From Hyperoplus lanceolatus (Eukaryota; Chordata; Actinopteri; Uranoscopiformes; Ammodytidae), in the NCBI GenBank assembly GCA_026929865.2, contig CM049410.1, positions 9,108,501 to 9,172,500 of the forward strand: a stretch of 64,000 nucleotides of DNA, in the 5' to 3' direction. Made by a program: the position numbers and the translations under genes. Shown piece after piece: positions 1 through 13,476 of the stretch (its first letter is position 1; every line of letters starts with the position of its first letter). The notes below the pieces were generated by a model, which worked only from the letters and a program-made list of their open reading frames with translations, did not search any database and was not told the DNA's origin.

Positions 1-283
1 TGACACTACTTGGCCTATGAACAGATCTCAACACCATAAAGACAGCCAACAAGTTACTTAAGTTTATCCTTGACACTATAATAGCTTACTGCAGTGGCCA
101 GGAAAATGAAAACGGGTCAGCCAAAAGTCAGAAATTTGCTGACTCGCTCCGTCAGTGGCATTCAATTGCTCTTGATGGTGGGTTCAATGTCCTCATTAAA
201 AAGACGCTTATGTAGGACAGGCAAAACTATAAAGACCGACAACAGCTGTGGCATATATATAAATGGCAATAAAGCAACCATAC

Positions 284-3200
284 CTGCTGACATAAGCCCA
301 GGTCTTTCTCAGCCTATAAACTGCATTAGACTGAAGGGCCGACAGGATGGCCCTCAGGGAGGAGAAGTTCTTCAACCGGCGACAGTCCTGCAGGAGAAAA
401 CCACTTGCGTTCAGTCAATTCACGTCATTTTGTGTCGATGGTTTGTCCACTTGGACAAAGTGTTAGTATTTTCTAATAAAAATAGGTCTGCACATACATT
501 AAAAGCCAGTTGCAACCTATAGGGGTCAGAACTAAGAATACAGCCTAATCGTTATGCACTTCTCACACACACACACACACACACCTGTGCTACTCTGATC
601 CACTTCTCTATGATGCGTGCCCGTTGGGAGGGTGTAGTGATGGGGCGGCGAGAGGCATTGGGACTGGAGGTGGGGTCTGTCGGCCGGCAGAGCAGGGACA
701 GGATGACCTGGTTGGTGATGGCGTTGAATTGGGCGATGGTGGCCCGGATGGTGGGGGAAATGTTCTCCTTCTTGTCTCTTTGCGACCACACGCAGCCCAG
801 ACACTGGTAGGGCACCACTTTGACAAACAAAGCCTGAAACCCCATTAAAAAAAAAACTATAGTCAGCCTCTAATCATCGATGTAAAACCAGAGAAATGTT
901 GGGAACGTAAAAACATAGCCCACATAGCTCACTTACAGAGTCAGTTCGGGTGAGCTGTTCGGCGATGGCAGCAGCGGAGAAATCCATGATGCCTCCTAGT
1001 TCGGGAAAGTTTTCGCAGCCTGAATCCTCATCGGTGGAACCCTCCTCATCTAGATCCAGCTCCGCCTGGGCAAGACTCACATTTGTCTCAGATTCTAAAA
1101 GGTAAACACATAAAGCGTAATTCAACAGAGTTTGAGCCTTGGCTTAAAGTATTGGAGGAGAGGTTTTTCCCACATTGCTGACTTCTACCATAATGGTTTG
1201 TGGCTTGCAGACAAACTGGCCTCATCACTTTTAATGACATGTCATGTGGCGGAGAATCACCTTCTTTCTGTAAGGTCCTGAGCAGCTCATCAGCTTGCCC
1301 AGCCAACGAGCAGTAGTTGGGCTGGGTGCGAATGTCGTAGTGGACCGCCGAGCTTATGCTAAGGTGGTCCAGTAGCAGCTTGAGTGCAGTGTGCAGGGGA
1401 GGATCCCTGAAGTCCTCACTGTACTCATCCAACCATGTCTGGACAAAGGCCAACAGAGGGCTGAGGAGGCAGAGGGAGAGAAGTTACAGGTTAACCCTTT
1501 AAATCACACTTGCAGCCAGAGTGACACACTCGTGAAACTAACTAGAAAAGGTTTCCAGCACACTTAAATTTGAGTTTTATTTTATTTAATCTTTTAAAAG
1601 GTCATCCACCTACCTTCTGTAGCACTCACTGTTGCCCAGAGCTGAAGCAACACTGTCTCTGTTAGGGGAAAAACAGGGAATAATGTAAGAGAAAAAAACA
1701 TAATAAGACACACGATACTTAGTACATACTTGTTTTATTTTTTTTTTTAAATATCAAATCGATTCCTTTCAATCATTATTTGTCCTTGCTCTGCAGCCAA
1801 CCCCAGTCTAAAAGCGCCTTGTGCATAATTGTTGTTGTTGAAAGCCTCCTGGTAATGAGCACCTGCAAGCTACTCATTATTACAAAGTTGTTTTCCTAAA
1901 ATCAAGCACGAAAAGTGACTCATCATGTTTAAGAAATAAGGCTGAACTTTTGTTTCCTTTCTTGCAGAGACTTGAAGGTGGAGTCATTGATTCTGGAGGA
2001 CGCCTGTTGTCAAAATCCCTTTTTGTCAAAAAGTAGGTAGCAAAGTGCCCCTTTACAGAGAATGTGTTAACACTGGATTTTGTTTTTTCAACACACACAC
2101 AGTGTATACAGACAGCGGATCGTAAAGAGATACTCACTCTTTTGGAAGAAAAAAACCGAGCATTCTCCAGAATCGCTGACCCCATTTTTAAATGAGACTC
2201 TCATGCTGAACATAGAGCTACAGCCAGCTGCATGGGCAAACATCTAGCTAACCAGAAATCAAAAACCACCAACCAAATCCTCTACAGCTAACGGATTGTG
2301 ATGTAACTGTCAAACAAACAAAAGAAAAAACAGACAAAACTAGGACATTCAGTGTGACAGACAGTATATTACCTCTGGAAGATCAGCTCAATGAGCTCTG
2401 AGGTACTGGTGAAGGTTCTATATGTGGAGAGGAAGATCCTGCCATAGTCCTGCTCCTGGCAGCCGGGGTCTAGGAGGTGGTTGACCAGCCGGTTCAGGGT
2501 AGAAGCCTTCAGGCGCCGCACCTTACAGGTTCTGTACTGGACAAAAGCCAGGCCCGGACTAGTCACGTCTCCAGGGCATGGGGAAGACAGGACGGGCTCC
2601 CGGTGCAGTGTCACCCCATAGACTGCGCCATCTTCAATCTCCTCACCCCATTCCTGCACTGGGTTCTGGGGACAAAAATGTTTAAAGTTTACACTCACTT
2701 ATTCAGATGTCTCTACGGTCACATCCTCCATCCTCCCAACCCAGAAAAACGGCCAGTCTATAGGCTGGTTCAAGACAACTTTAAGTCAATGGAAAGCTCT
2801 GTCGATCCAGTATGGGATGGTGATCGCGGGGGGAAAAATATTCTTAAAAAGGTTTAGAACCAAGAGGTAGCCTCCTGTTTTGACATCTGGCTCTTAGAGT
2901 TCTCCAGTACTCTACATATGGAGAAAATTCTATATGAGATTTCAGGGGAAGCAAAGAGGTTTAAACAAATGTGGCAGCCTTTTCTGTTCTGAAGAGACCT
3001 ACTTGACACCTCAAATAACTTTAATTTTCAGTTTGTTATTTGCCATAGAAACCTGTATAGTAGAATACGCCATGTTTCGCGTTTATTTTATCTTATATTT
3101 TTGTATTCCTTTTGTAGTGTTTTGTATGTGTTTTATTCATAAAAAGAAATGTAAGAGTTTACACTCACACCTTGGGAGTCGCTTATACCATCGATTGCGT

Positions 3201-5757
3201 CTCGAAATATATAGAGATACTGGTCAAGTACACAAAGGTATAAATAGTTCTGTTACTGGTCAAAACGTTAGGGTCATAAGGAGGTTTAAAATAGCAGCAT
3301 GACCAAACAGCCAGGTGAGCCTACACACACGAAAACATGTGACACACAAACCACAGAGACCCACAGGCTGATCCCATATGAACTACACTGGTAATATTTG
3401 TTGACACGCACAGCGATCATTTGAAAAGCGTCAGTGACTGCACAAACAGGTTGGTGTGTAATGGTGATAATGATCAGATGTTCTTCCACTTTATATGCGG
3501 GTGTTAGCTACTTTTTCACAGCAACCAAGCGACCTGAGGTTTCCCAGAATTTTCGAAGTTCACATGAATGTTTGTGGACAAATACGAGACTATAGAAAAG
3601 TTGGGCGGATTAAAATGGTACATGACAAAAAACAAAAAAAAACAGTAAACACCAAACAAAATGCAAAACACTGCCTAAATGTCAGGGAGCTTGTACTCTC
3701 ATCACATGATCTGCTCGGCACCAAATGTTGTGATTGTATTCAAACAAAGGGCCTACTGCTTCTTTATTACATATTCAGATAAGAGCTTGTTTGATATATT
3801 AGATAAATATTTAGCAGCGATCGCCTCGCCAATATACTCAGCAGCAGCACCTAAAATGGATTTGATCAATATGAATAGGAAGCGCCTTGTTCAGGCTTTT
3901 AATCATTCACAGTTTAAACAAAGCACAGCTCTGGCAAAAAAAAAAGAGCAAAAGAATAATCAATTTTTAGTTTGTTTGCATGAGCTACCACCTTTGAAGA
4001 ATGAACATACTGCATTTACAGGTCAGGTCAATGCTCTAAAAATGTAAAGTAAGTCAAATTCAAGGGGGACATTTTAACAACACCGGTCCTTTCACACGCA
4101 GAACACAAGATATGCATTGATTCCACCTGAAGACACCCACATCTGCCCTCTTCATCCTCATTATAGAAAACACTTCAGTTATGTGAGTTAGTGTTACACT
4201 TTAACAGAGGAGTCTTGTGAAAGACAAAGTAAAAAAATTCAAATCTTAGCAGGTGAGGCGGAGTTATCCTGACTTTTTTTTATTTATTTTTTTACCAATG
4301 TGAGTGAAGCTCTGAAAACAGTGGATCCCACATTTCCCTCACCACCCATTATCCTGCCTGATAAAAACCCCATGACTTCCAAACTTCATGACCCCATTTG
4401 TAACCCAAACTTCATGTTCTAAATGTTTTAAACCCCAAGCCCAAACAGAGGTCATTTCATTGGCTCAGACTTCAGAAAAAGCATCCCCCAAAACAACAGA
4501 ACACATTATGTAGCTGCATTCAGTTGTTGAGCAGCATGATTAGGAAACCAGACTCCAAAAGGGGGTCACTAAAGGGGTGCAATGCTCCTTTAAATGCCTC
4601 ATGCGTTATATAATAACCCCAAGCGTCCATTACAAATCTAGCATGACGCCATGCAAATGATTCACAAATATACACAGAGGCCTCGGAATGAAAGCAAGTA
4701 CGACATTCACGGTTTATAATGAACTTTCCAATTTGTATCCATCTGAATATATCTTGAATAAATAGTATTTGTTAACTGGTAGCTTTGTGTTAAAGGGTAT
4801 TTGTGCACAGCAGAGGGGATGAAAGACACCGCCTGTGCTCATCACAAAAATTATTTAAATTCAGTATTCCACATGAGAGGACTTGAATCCTCTTATGTAA
4901 ATGATTATTGAAATGACCTTGTGTAAAAAAAAAAAAAAAGACAATTGCTTGGCCTCCGTGTGTGCCAGTGCTAGCCAGTATCACACAAATCAACCCATTG
5001 TCCATCACAGCAACTAGGCTATACACAGATGGGGGAACTGTGCATTGTGTCTTCTGCTGGTTACTCTGTGGCAGCGATGGAGGCACTAAGCACTGCTAAC
5101 AGCCACATCTACATCAGCACTAAATACACACTCATGGGATTTTTCTGTTGTGTTTGATATGAATGAAGAATCAAACAAATATAGTACCAGAACCTGAACC
5201 AAACCATAGTACCAGAACCAAACTTAAACCTTTTACATTATACACCTACATACTGTCAACCTAGATTAGCACAATGGTCTATCATTTTAAATGTTTCAAT
5301 TTGTTTTCATTTTATCAATGCAACAGATTGAGGATGCAGAACAGCATTAGGAGTTTCTGAAACAGTTCTTCTTCTGGGGTTTTTTAAGCCTTGCACACAT
5401 AAATGATGCCTATATCTCTGTGAGTGGAATGGAATGTGCAAACAGCCTGTGGGGCTGCAGATTCCCAGATAGACAACACACTATATATCCACATTACATT
5501 TCCATTAAACAGAGCCATGTGTCCAAAGGTCGCCCCAACACAGAGATTACAGGAAAAAGTGGCTTCAAATGCCCACTAATTGGGCTTCTTATTAGTGCAT
5601 GCTGCGAAAACAATGTAGTTGCATCTTTTTACATTCAAAGGGGAAATAAATGATAGCCTAAATACAACTCTACTGTTGAGAGCATGTATCGATCTCTCCA
5701 CCCCTGTATAATAACAATCGGTAGTAGTCTTACCATTGTCAACTCCCATTTTCCCAT
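284..5757 (-). CDS. rgl3: Ral guanine nucleotide exchange factor, RGL3-like (5' seven coding exons; 3' end outside window)
   Basis: Encodes a RalGEF, which promotes GDP release from Ral GTPases downstream of Ras. Coding exons in transcription order: 5757-5734, 2665-2373, 1658-1614, 1460-1261, 1094-937, 833-585 and 387-284. All junctions are GT-AG and phases agree, giving 357 codons so far. Exon 2 carries the conserved start of the family ([12 protein letters not shown]) and the REM/RasGEF_N domain (FLSTYRTF). Exon 4 has [13 protein letters not shown]. Exon 5 is acidic and ends with the helix AIAEQLT. Exons 6-7 begin the CDC25 catalytic domain ([40 protein letters not shown]). The rest of that domain and the Ras-association domain lie beyond position 1. 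The [10 protein letters not shown] and YRTCKVR stretches fit RGL3 better than RALGDS or RGL1 from memory, so the paralogue name is less certain than the family. The start gives MGKWELTM before a splice to NPVQEW. The acceptor of exon 3 is ambiguous within three AGs. Confidence 0.85.
554..587 (-). repeat. (GT)n microsatellite starting at an rgl3 splice donor
   Basis: About 15 CA units on the plus strand, which read as GT units on the transcript strand and begin exactly at the end of exon 833-585. The donor is therefore CAG followed by the repeat. A stronger-looking GTGAGA donor sits at the far end of the tract. Confidence 0.85.
1980..2183. mobile_element. Palindromic MITE, copy A (intron of rgl3)
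   Basis: Short copy of a family recurring in this window. It has terminal inverted repeats of the form GGAGTCAGCGATTCTGGAG, an AACACTGGATTT segment followed by a CA-rich stretch, and GACAGCGGATCGT near the far end. The middle is shortened compared with the copy at 22454. It lies in the rgl3 intron between exons 2 and 3. No coding capacity. Confidence 0.75.
2700..5730. other. First intron of rgl3; no gene seen
   Basis: AT-rich intron sequence between coding exons 1 and 2. Open frames here are short and have no recognisable domains. No structured repeat stands out apart from homopolymer runs. Confidence 0.6.
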
Positions 5758-6165
5758 CTCGTGTCTTCGTCTAAGGAGAGATGCTTTCCATCTTGGCAGA
5801 ATTTGTTGACTTAGGAAAAATCGGCTTCCAGCGCGCGGAACAGCGAGTTTTTAAGGCTGCATTTTGATTATATACATATATTTTAAAAAATCTTCTTTGG
5901 GACTACATTAACGCGCCTGTATTAAAATTACAAAGAACGACTTTCGCTGCAAAGTTTCGGCTACATTTTACGCCTCTATATAAACACGTAGAGCTGCTCC
6001 CATGTTTTGGTCTGTGGCAAAACTAAACTTTTTTTCTTCTTCTTCTTCTTCCCTTTTCTCCGCGCAGTGATACGCCTTGAATCCTCAGTGTGTGTGACTG
6101 ACTGCAGACAGCTGGCGGAAACTCTCAAGGCTTTATGTCGGCTGGGAGTGTCCGCTGTAGGAGGA

Positions 6166-6240
<75 letters not shown>
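5758..6240 (-). promoter_or_regulatory. rgl3 5' leader and probable promoter with a short uORF and a (GA)n tract
   Basis: Upstream of the rgl3 start on the minus strand. A six-codon upstream reading frame begins with an ATG at 5791 and stops at 5771, before the main ATG at 5757, in a leader that could modulate initiation. An uninterrupted GA/CT dinucleotide run of about 34 units (6171-6238) lies 0.4 kb upstream. On the minus strand this is a CT tract, which in other genes can act as a GAGA-type promoter element. The promoter role is inferred from position only; no TATA box is obvious. Confidence 0.4.
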
Positions 6241-6635
6241 GTGTCTGCAACAGGCTGTGGTCTGCCCGGGTGTTCGGGTGGAAATGTGTGGGGAGGGGGT
6301 GCTGCTTTGGAGCCATTGTAGCGTGGTATGCACTGATATTATAAAGCAATAATTTTGGAAATATTCAAAATGAGCATATTTATTATTTATGTATTTATTG
6401 TAGGGGTTAATTGTTCACTCTCACATAAGTAGCCTACACTGATGCATGCCAATCAAATTTATATTATCTATGAATAAGGTATATAAATAAAAGGGGGTAG
6501 GACAAGTTATACTTGGGGAGTACTTTTATAGGGTGGTATACTCATGAACCTATAAAGAAAGGGTATAATGCTATTCTTATGTACTGTATGTAGAGTATCG
6601 TAAAGCTTCTTCTCCCACTGTGATTGTATCCTAAT

Positions 6636-8145
6636 TAGAGTTGGGTATCTGGTAGGGTTTTTCCGATACCGGTTACTACTCGGTACTTTTGAAACGGTTC
6701 CAGTGCTTAAATGGTACTTTAACCGGTACTTTAAAGCCTCAAATTGCCCACACGTTGTCAAAAAATAATGCCCTTTTATAAATAGTGCCACATTTAACAC
6801 AATCAACTTTAACAATATAATTACGAGTAACTTACAAATGAACTATTTAAAAATTCACACAATTTACATACTATCTAATAAAACAATACTGTTTCAAACA
6901 ATATAATAATGGAGGTTAATGTGGAGACTACCAGGTAATCTAATCTTAAAATAAAACTTTAGCTAAAAGTAATAATTTTGATCAGAAAGATTCCGTATGA
7001 CCTGGACAATACAACACCTTAAAACTAATAGATACTTATATAAAAACCCATATGAAATTAAATGCAGTATTGGATCTACAGTAAGGGAATAAGTACACCC
7101 AATGAGAACCACAGACTGAAAACAGTCAAGGAAGAGTGTTAGCCTTATGGAATATTAACAGTGCTCATTTGCATTTAACTTGAAACAAAATTCAACTGAC
7201 ATAAACAATACGAAGTAGCCTAGTCTTCTGTAAAGATAAGACCACAACTATTAACTTTGTCAAATTAACCATTTTTGTGCAGAAAAATGTTCATGTTTGC
7301 CTTCTCAGGATGGATACGAGATGTACATGCTGTTCTACTGTGCAGCGCGCTGTTTATTATTAATATAACGGCCCGTCATCAGACACATGTAGCCTACCGG
7401 ATGGTTTTATACAGAGATCGCTCCATACACTTATCCAAGTCAGAGCTTTTTGTATGGGCAAAGATCGTTATTTTAAGTGTGTCTTTATGAAGTTGGTAAC
7501 ACTTTACAATAAGGTACACAAAAAAAGAGTAGTTACCCTTTTTAAAAGGTAAATTTACCTTTTAAAAAGGTAAATTTACCTTTTAAAAGAAGTTTCTTGT
7601 TAAACGTTTCCATATCACCGGGCCGCTGACCGTTTTTTGGGGTCGTCTCCACCGCCTTGCGTAAAGGCAGCACTAACAGCTGACGGGAGGAAGCGTGCAG
7701 GCGGCCGCTGCCTCATCTTCAGCCTACACGTTCCTAATACATGCGTGACAATACTGCTAGATCGCGTGTCATTCGCAAAAAGAAATGCATTGCATTGGCG
7801 TTCAAAAATAGTCTTGACATAAAGAGCGATCAGTCTTTGAAAATGCGAACGTGAGCGACTGTTGAGCACTCGTTCGCGCGCTCCTCGAGACGGTCGGGCT
7901 CTTTCTCGTCACTCACAGCCCGGTGAGTAATGCTCCTCTCGGTGTACACAGAACAGCATCCGCGAGCGGACATGCTTCATCGATCATGGCATAAAGAGCG
8001 ATCAGTCTGTCAAAATACAAACTTGACTACAGCAGGGGCGGCACCGAAATGAGGCACCGAAACTTTCGTTCTTATTCGGTCTGGTTACTACCGTTTACGT
8101 CGGCACCGGTGCCATACTGGTACCGGGTTTCGGTGCCCAACCCTA
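6636..8145. mobile_element. Non-autonomous hAT transposon with intact 8-bp target duplication
   Basis: Starts TAGAGTTGGGTA and ends TGCCCAACCCTA (imperfect terminal inverted repeats). It is flanked on both sides by the same 8 bases, ATCCTAAT (6628-6635 and 8146-8153), the hAT signature. Subterminal inverted stretches carry GGTACCGG-like motifs. No transposase frame is present over 1510 bp. Inside are a pair of small palindromes at about 7540-7590 (AAAAGGTAAATTTACCTTTT repeated) and a segment repeated about 170 bp apart (7818 and 7990, both containing ATAAAGAGCGATCAGTC). Confidence 0.85.
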
Positions 8146-8153
8146 ATCCTAAT

Positions 8154-8599
8154 TCACTTAAAAAGTCCATTTTAAGCATGTGTGCACTGTACACAGCCAC
8201 ATCCTCGAATGGCCTGGGGGATGTGTCACTGCTCTTTTCCTTACTTGCTTATAAAATAGGTTGTCCTCCTGTTTTCGGTGGTTGGGTTGCTAGGCCTTCT
8301 GGACATACAAGAACACAACAAACACATGCACATTTAAGAAGCCTAAAGGTTGTCAGGGTCATATGACTGCTCGATGGTGAAGATATGTACACAACTGAGA
8401 TCATGGGAATTCCAGATATATATCTCTAATACAATGAAAGCATTGTGAAGATTCCTGATGGGATGCTGCTCAAACTCATATTCATGTATTTATATTTCAT
8501 TGCATTGTGGGAAATGTAGGATAATGTTGTTTTTTTGGAGTTTGACCCACACTAGGGGCTAAATGTCTTCTTTGAAAGATCTTCTGTCTGTCCGTCAGC

Positions 8600-8663
<64 letters not shown>

Positions 8664-11600
8664 TGTGTGTGTATTTTCAGCTTCACAACCTGACCTAAAG
8701 CACAGGATGCTGGCTTTTCCAAGAAAGTGAAAACAAGCTTAACTCTTCTATGAAAGATGGCTGTTGTTTCCCGAGTGTGTGACATTTCGCGCTGCATCAT
8801 CCTCACAGCTGATGCGTGGTCTTCCTATTCGCACCCGAAGGTAACGAACAACAAACAACCCACACGCCTCTCTCTTGAGGCCAGGCAACACAAAGCACTG
8901 AGCAACACAGGGGAGTTGTGTGACAAACTAACTCCAAATATTTTGAGGTCAGGTTACAAGAAAAGGCCTGTACACACGTACACCGCTGGGGTGATATTTA
9001 GATCTTGTGTCTTCAAAAAAGCACTGGAAATGACTGACACCAGACACTTTTATCTAAAATGTTGGCAAAGATTAAGTTTCCATTATCCAGCCAAAGCATT
9101 TACGCCACTGATTTGAATCCTCTGACGCCATTAGGTGCCTTTTTTATTCATGATAGCGATGGTATCATATTTTAGCGCTAAGTGTTATAACAAATGTGAC
9201 ACCATCCATTAAGATCCCCACTGACACCTGCAATTAACATCTCAGGCCTTCTCATGTGTTGTATAAGCTAAAGTGAAGGACTTTTCTGCAGGTATGAGCA
9301 GAGTAGACATTCCTTATTTTGATCCTAGTAACTATGGAAAGGTTTTTATATTTAAAAGACCAGTCAACTCAGTTGTTTTCAGTGGACTAGAACATTTTCA
9401 GTCAAGTTAAAGGACAACCATAGGCATCACATAGACAAGCGCCTACAGCCATATAATAGCTTTGTGGGGTGGTACTTAGTGGTGCGTTGAGCCAATGTCA
9501 GCAGGCTAACAATGACAACGCTTATGTACTGATGTACTATATGATATTGAGAAGGGGCCTTTTGAATCGGCGATATTGTCTGATGAAAAGAAATGCTGGC
9601 CAATGAGTCCCTGCTGCTCCTGTCAGAAAGAAAGACAACAAACAAAATCAACCAACAAGAATTGGAGCATTTGGGCTCTGCATTATGGAATCCAAAGACT
9701 TCAGAGGACAGCTCACACAAATGGTTACAGCAGTGGTAAAGAATGCTGACAGACCGTTCTTATCACAAGTGTCAAATACCTTTTGAAACTCTTAGCATTC
9801 ATGAGCCTCATAACAGGAGCCGGCCTGTATTGCAGTATGGTGTGTTCATTGTTTGTGTGTGTTAATTCCTTAAAGCTGGGTTATTCAGTGGGAATGAGAA
9901 AAAATTACTTATGGCCCATGTGTAATATCCAATCAGTTGCTTGTATTGGCGATGAACAACTGACTCTGCAGTTTACCTTCACTGGTTTTATAGCTATGAT
10001 AAACCCTCACCACCTGGCAAGCACAAAACAGCAGGCAGACAATGTCAGCAACTAGCCAGTGAAAACAGTGTAGCATTTAGTAGCCAAAGAACCAAGTATT
10101 TCCCTCAGGAGATCTAAGGGAAACAAAGACTTCAAAGGAATATAGAAAATAGATCCTCGATTTACGCTCTGCTGATGTTGCTCCTTGTATGCAGAATGTA
10201 TAAATAAGCAGTAGGCTAATACATTCAACCTTTCCCTCGGTGAATATGTCAATGTTGTGTTTAAAGCTGGTTTTGCAGCCCCCAAATGGCCCCAAAGAAA
10301 TCTGTTCATGCAGATTTTTGTCAAGTAAATAAAACCATTTCTGGTCTCAGGCCAATATCCAGATACTTATATTATTAGGACTAAATGGCCGCAGTGTTCC
10401 ACATAAGTCCGTAATGACATTTCCTGCAGTAGGTTAAGCTTGAGTGCCACATGTAGTCCAATAAAGTGGACAAAATGACAGAAAAACTCTTATAAAGAGC
10501 CTATGCCTTAACAACTATTTTTGACCTTTGGATCGCTGTTATGCAAACTTCAACATATGACAGCAGATCTTGATTCCTTTGGCTTTCTCAAAATGTGAAT
10601 CTCTCCAGACAAAATAAAAAGTGGTAAAACATCAATCATTCAACATTACTGAACATAAAAACGTTGGAAATGGAAACATTTATCAGGCTTATTGAAAGGC
10701 AGTTGACATATTTTTTATTGTTCAGGTTGCCGGGGGCCCACGTTGGCACATATCAAGTGCATACCAATCACTCTCAAGAACTCCACCACTCCTGCTTATG
10801 ACTCAACCACTCAGGCTGTTCAGGTGTTCTCCATGGAAACTGGAATGACAGAAAAGCCCTCACTGTCCAACAAGCACTGTCAACCACTCAGCACCTCTGA
10901 CGCAAAAAAAAAAAAAAAAATACTAAGAAAACAGCATCTTTTGTGAGTTCAGGCCTGTATTATGCACACTGTTTGACTGCAAACAAAATGAAAAGTGGTT
11001 CAATTCCGTGGGAACTGTATCGATGCCGGTGAGTCATCTGGAATCCTTTGCCACATAATGTGATAAAAAGAAAACAGTACTCAACCCGTTGTGTTGAGAG
11101 CTATACCTCCATGTAAACCACAGAGAGTCCAGGCTAAACAAGGGGGTAATGTGACACAGGTCACAGAAAACACAATATCTCAGAGCAGAGGTTTGTCCTG
11201 AATTAAAATAAACTATCAACATGCCCGTGTATTGAAACACAGTGATGTCAAGTGATTCTGCCAATGTTGGTTTTTGACATGCCACTGCTGTTCGACTGGT
11301 TTATTGGGACAATGGCCTCACTCATGTACCACTGTAATACATGCTTTAAAAAAAATATTAGGAATGTGTTATATTCTATTGGGCCAGTAGTGATAAAAGC
11401 AGTGTATTAGGCATACCGTTACTACACGAGTGGCATAATGTCAAGAGTTGTCACACGTGTGCCAATGGGGAGTGATATGTAGGAAAATGTGGCATGATAT
11501 GCTGTTTTTAAGTGCCATATGCCGATGATTCATTGTATTAATCATGAATGTTCCTGTCAACAAACTTGGTCTTTTCTAATCAAGTACTGACTAGTCTGAC

Positions 11601-12660
11601 GCACCTCTTCTAGCTGTGAAACACTGACAATGGACATTTATGGCTCAACATTGCTGCTGTCTTTGTGCATGTCATTTTTTATTTCTGTATTTGAATGAAT
11701 AGTTTGATGTTTTGGATACATTCAGATACACTTATTGACTTTCTTACCAAGTAGTTAGAAGACCAGAAAAAATACATACATAAAATGGAACTTAATTTTG
11801 TGGAGTACAGAGGGAAACATCCTTGGGCCTTCATCAGTACATCACAGAGCCAACTCAGATAGACAAGCCAAACCCATTAGACTTATGTCAGCAGTTCACC
11901 CACAGGGCAAGCTTTGGCATGACAGTAGCGGCCAAGGCACCAGCACTAGTGATGTGCTGCTTGTCGATGAGGTGCCGATACGGCTTTCAGGGGCATGATT
12001 GTGATCTTAGCAAGGCGAAACCAGCCGTCATGTCATCTGACACCTTCATCCAGCAGGCCTAGCAGCCAGCCACACAGGATATAACACCTGCCTCTGCCAT
12101 ACTGACTGGCCTGCACTGAGAGCAGATTGGGACCAACTGAACCCTTCACATGGATGTCACACTCCATCTCATGGCCAATGGTAGAACAGCAGGTGGAATC
12201 TGTGAGTGTTGTTTGTGAGTCTATCATGTTGAGGTAGATCGCCATAAGTGCTTTAGTAAGATGAGTCATGTAGTTTTGAAACCAGTCAGGTTATACAGAG
12301 AGACTGTATAAAACACTGAACACACTAATACTTTTAATGAATGTTATGAAAACATTGCATGTAGCTTTAGAGTGTAATATAATATGAGCAATATATACTG
12401 TAGCTTTAGAGTAGCCTGATCCTACAAGACCATCGTACCTCATTTCATTTGTATAGAAGGTCTGGAATCGCTCGATTGACAAACGTTAACTCACTTGAAG
12501 GCGGGTGTCTGTTGAAGTTTAAATCTATTGATTCTGCCCAGTGCCACTCTGGATCTACCAACCAATCTCATAACGTTTGGTCGTGACGTATGTCATGCGC
12601 CGGCTTCTGAGCCACTTCTTCTGCTCTCTGGTTGGACCGGCAAAAAACTGGCTGGAGAAA
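8154..12660. other. Intergenic stretch, no gene recognised
   Basis: Only short open frames without domain signatures. It contains a (GT)n run at about 8603-8671 and a run of 17 A at about 10904. From about 12412 to 12660 there is sequence resembling a common fish MITE (GTAGCCTGATCCTACAAGAC start), whose other end I could not define. Confidence 0.55.
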
Positions 12661-12667
12661 ACTTACG

Positions 12668-13074
12668 GTTGCGTTCCGAATCGCATACTTTCTACTACAT
12701 AGTATGTAGAAAAAAGATTTAGGATGTCCCGATTCTTGTGGCCAGATTTAGGATGGTTAGAAGTACCCGGATGTTCTACTTCATCCGGCCAAGATTGTTA
12801 GTGTTGAAAACTGCATCGTATTTGGGCGATTCTGACCCACAATCCAATGCGCACGTGAAGTGACGTCACATCGACAAAGCCTCCATATGAAAACAAACGG
12901 GGATGCGACGGATATAAAAGCAAGAGGCAAGATCAAGGCGCAATGTCATGATGAAATAAGAGAGTAAAAGAATATCCCAATAGTATGCCTACTGCATCCT
13001 AACTAGATTATTTTTATCGTCGGATGTAATATGTAGAATAGAAAAAATAAAGAGTATGCAATTCGGAACGCAAC
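12668..13074. mobile_element. Short inverted-repeat element (MITE), ~407 bp
   Basis: Begins GTTGCGTTCCGAATCGCATAC and ends with the near-exact reverse complement (GTATGCAATTCGGAACGCAAC). Both ends are followed inward by TAGTATG/ATATGTAG motifs. No open frame of note. The superfamily is not assigned because no convincing target duplication can be seen. Confidence 0.75.
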
Positions 13075-13245
13075 ATAAGAATATACCGCAGCCTCAGACT
13101 GACTACTGAAGGAAAATGAAAATTGAGCGGAAGTTAGTAGGCAGGCAGTGACAGGCTAGCTTTAAAGTGCACTCTGCAATAAAGTACATTTTGATTTTTT
13201 TTTTTTAAACTTTAAAGCTAAAAGTAACTGGGTTAAAACATTAAC

Positions 13246-13390
13246 AACATGCCCTTTGACAAAGCCTAGGCTATGTATTAACACTGGATTTTTTTTTTTT
13301 AGCAAACACACATTATGGACAGGTAGCTGATCGTGAGGAGATATACATTTGATTTCGACAACAAGCGTTCTCAAGAATCGCTGACTCCAC
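13246..13390. mobile_element. Palindromic MITE, copy B (right half only)
   Basis: Matches the right half of the family: GCCTAGGCT, ATTAACACTGGATTTTT, GACAGGTAGCTGATCGTGAGGAG, then GAATCGCTGACTCCAC. The left half is missing. It lies just downstream of the slc44a2 poly(A) signal. Confidence 0.7.
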
Positions 13391-13470
13391 GAGCAGTTGC
13401 ATTTGGAACAGACACAAATAGTTGGTCCAAGGAGGGAGACAGCCTCACACGATTATGTACAAAACTATGT

Positions 13471-13476
13471 TTTATT
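13471..13476 (-). terminator. slc44a2 polyadenylation signal
   Basis: TTTATT on the plus strand reads AATAAA on the transcript strand. It lies about 635 bp downstream of the distal stop codon at 14110, which is a plausible 3'-UTR length. No other AATAAA was seen between them. Confidence 0.6.

Noticed and set aside
94..522. 142-codon plus-strand open frame at the left edge
   Set aside because: It is antisense to the rgl3 exon at 387-284 ([16 protein letters not shown] on the other strand) and has no domain of its own.
6125..6349. Open frames through the GA/CT tract
   Set aside because: They consist of serine-leucine or arginine-glutamate repeats forced by the dinucleotide run.
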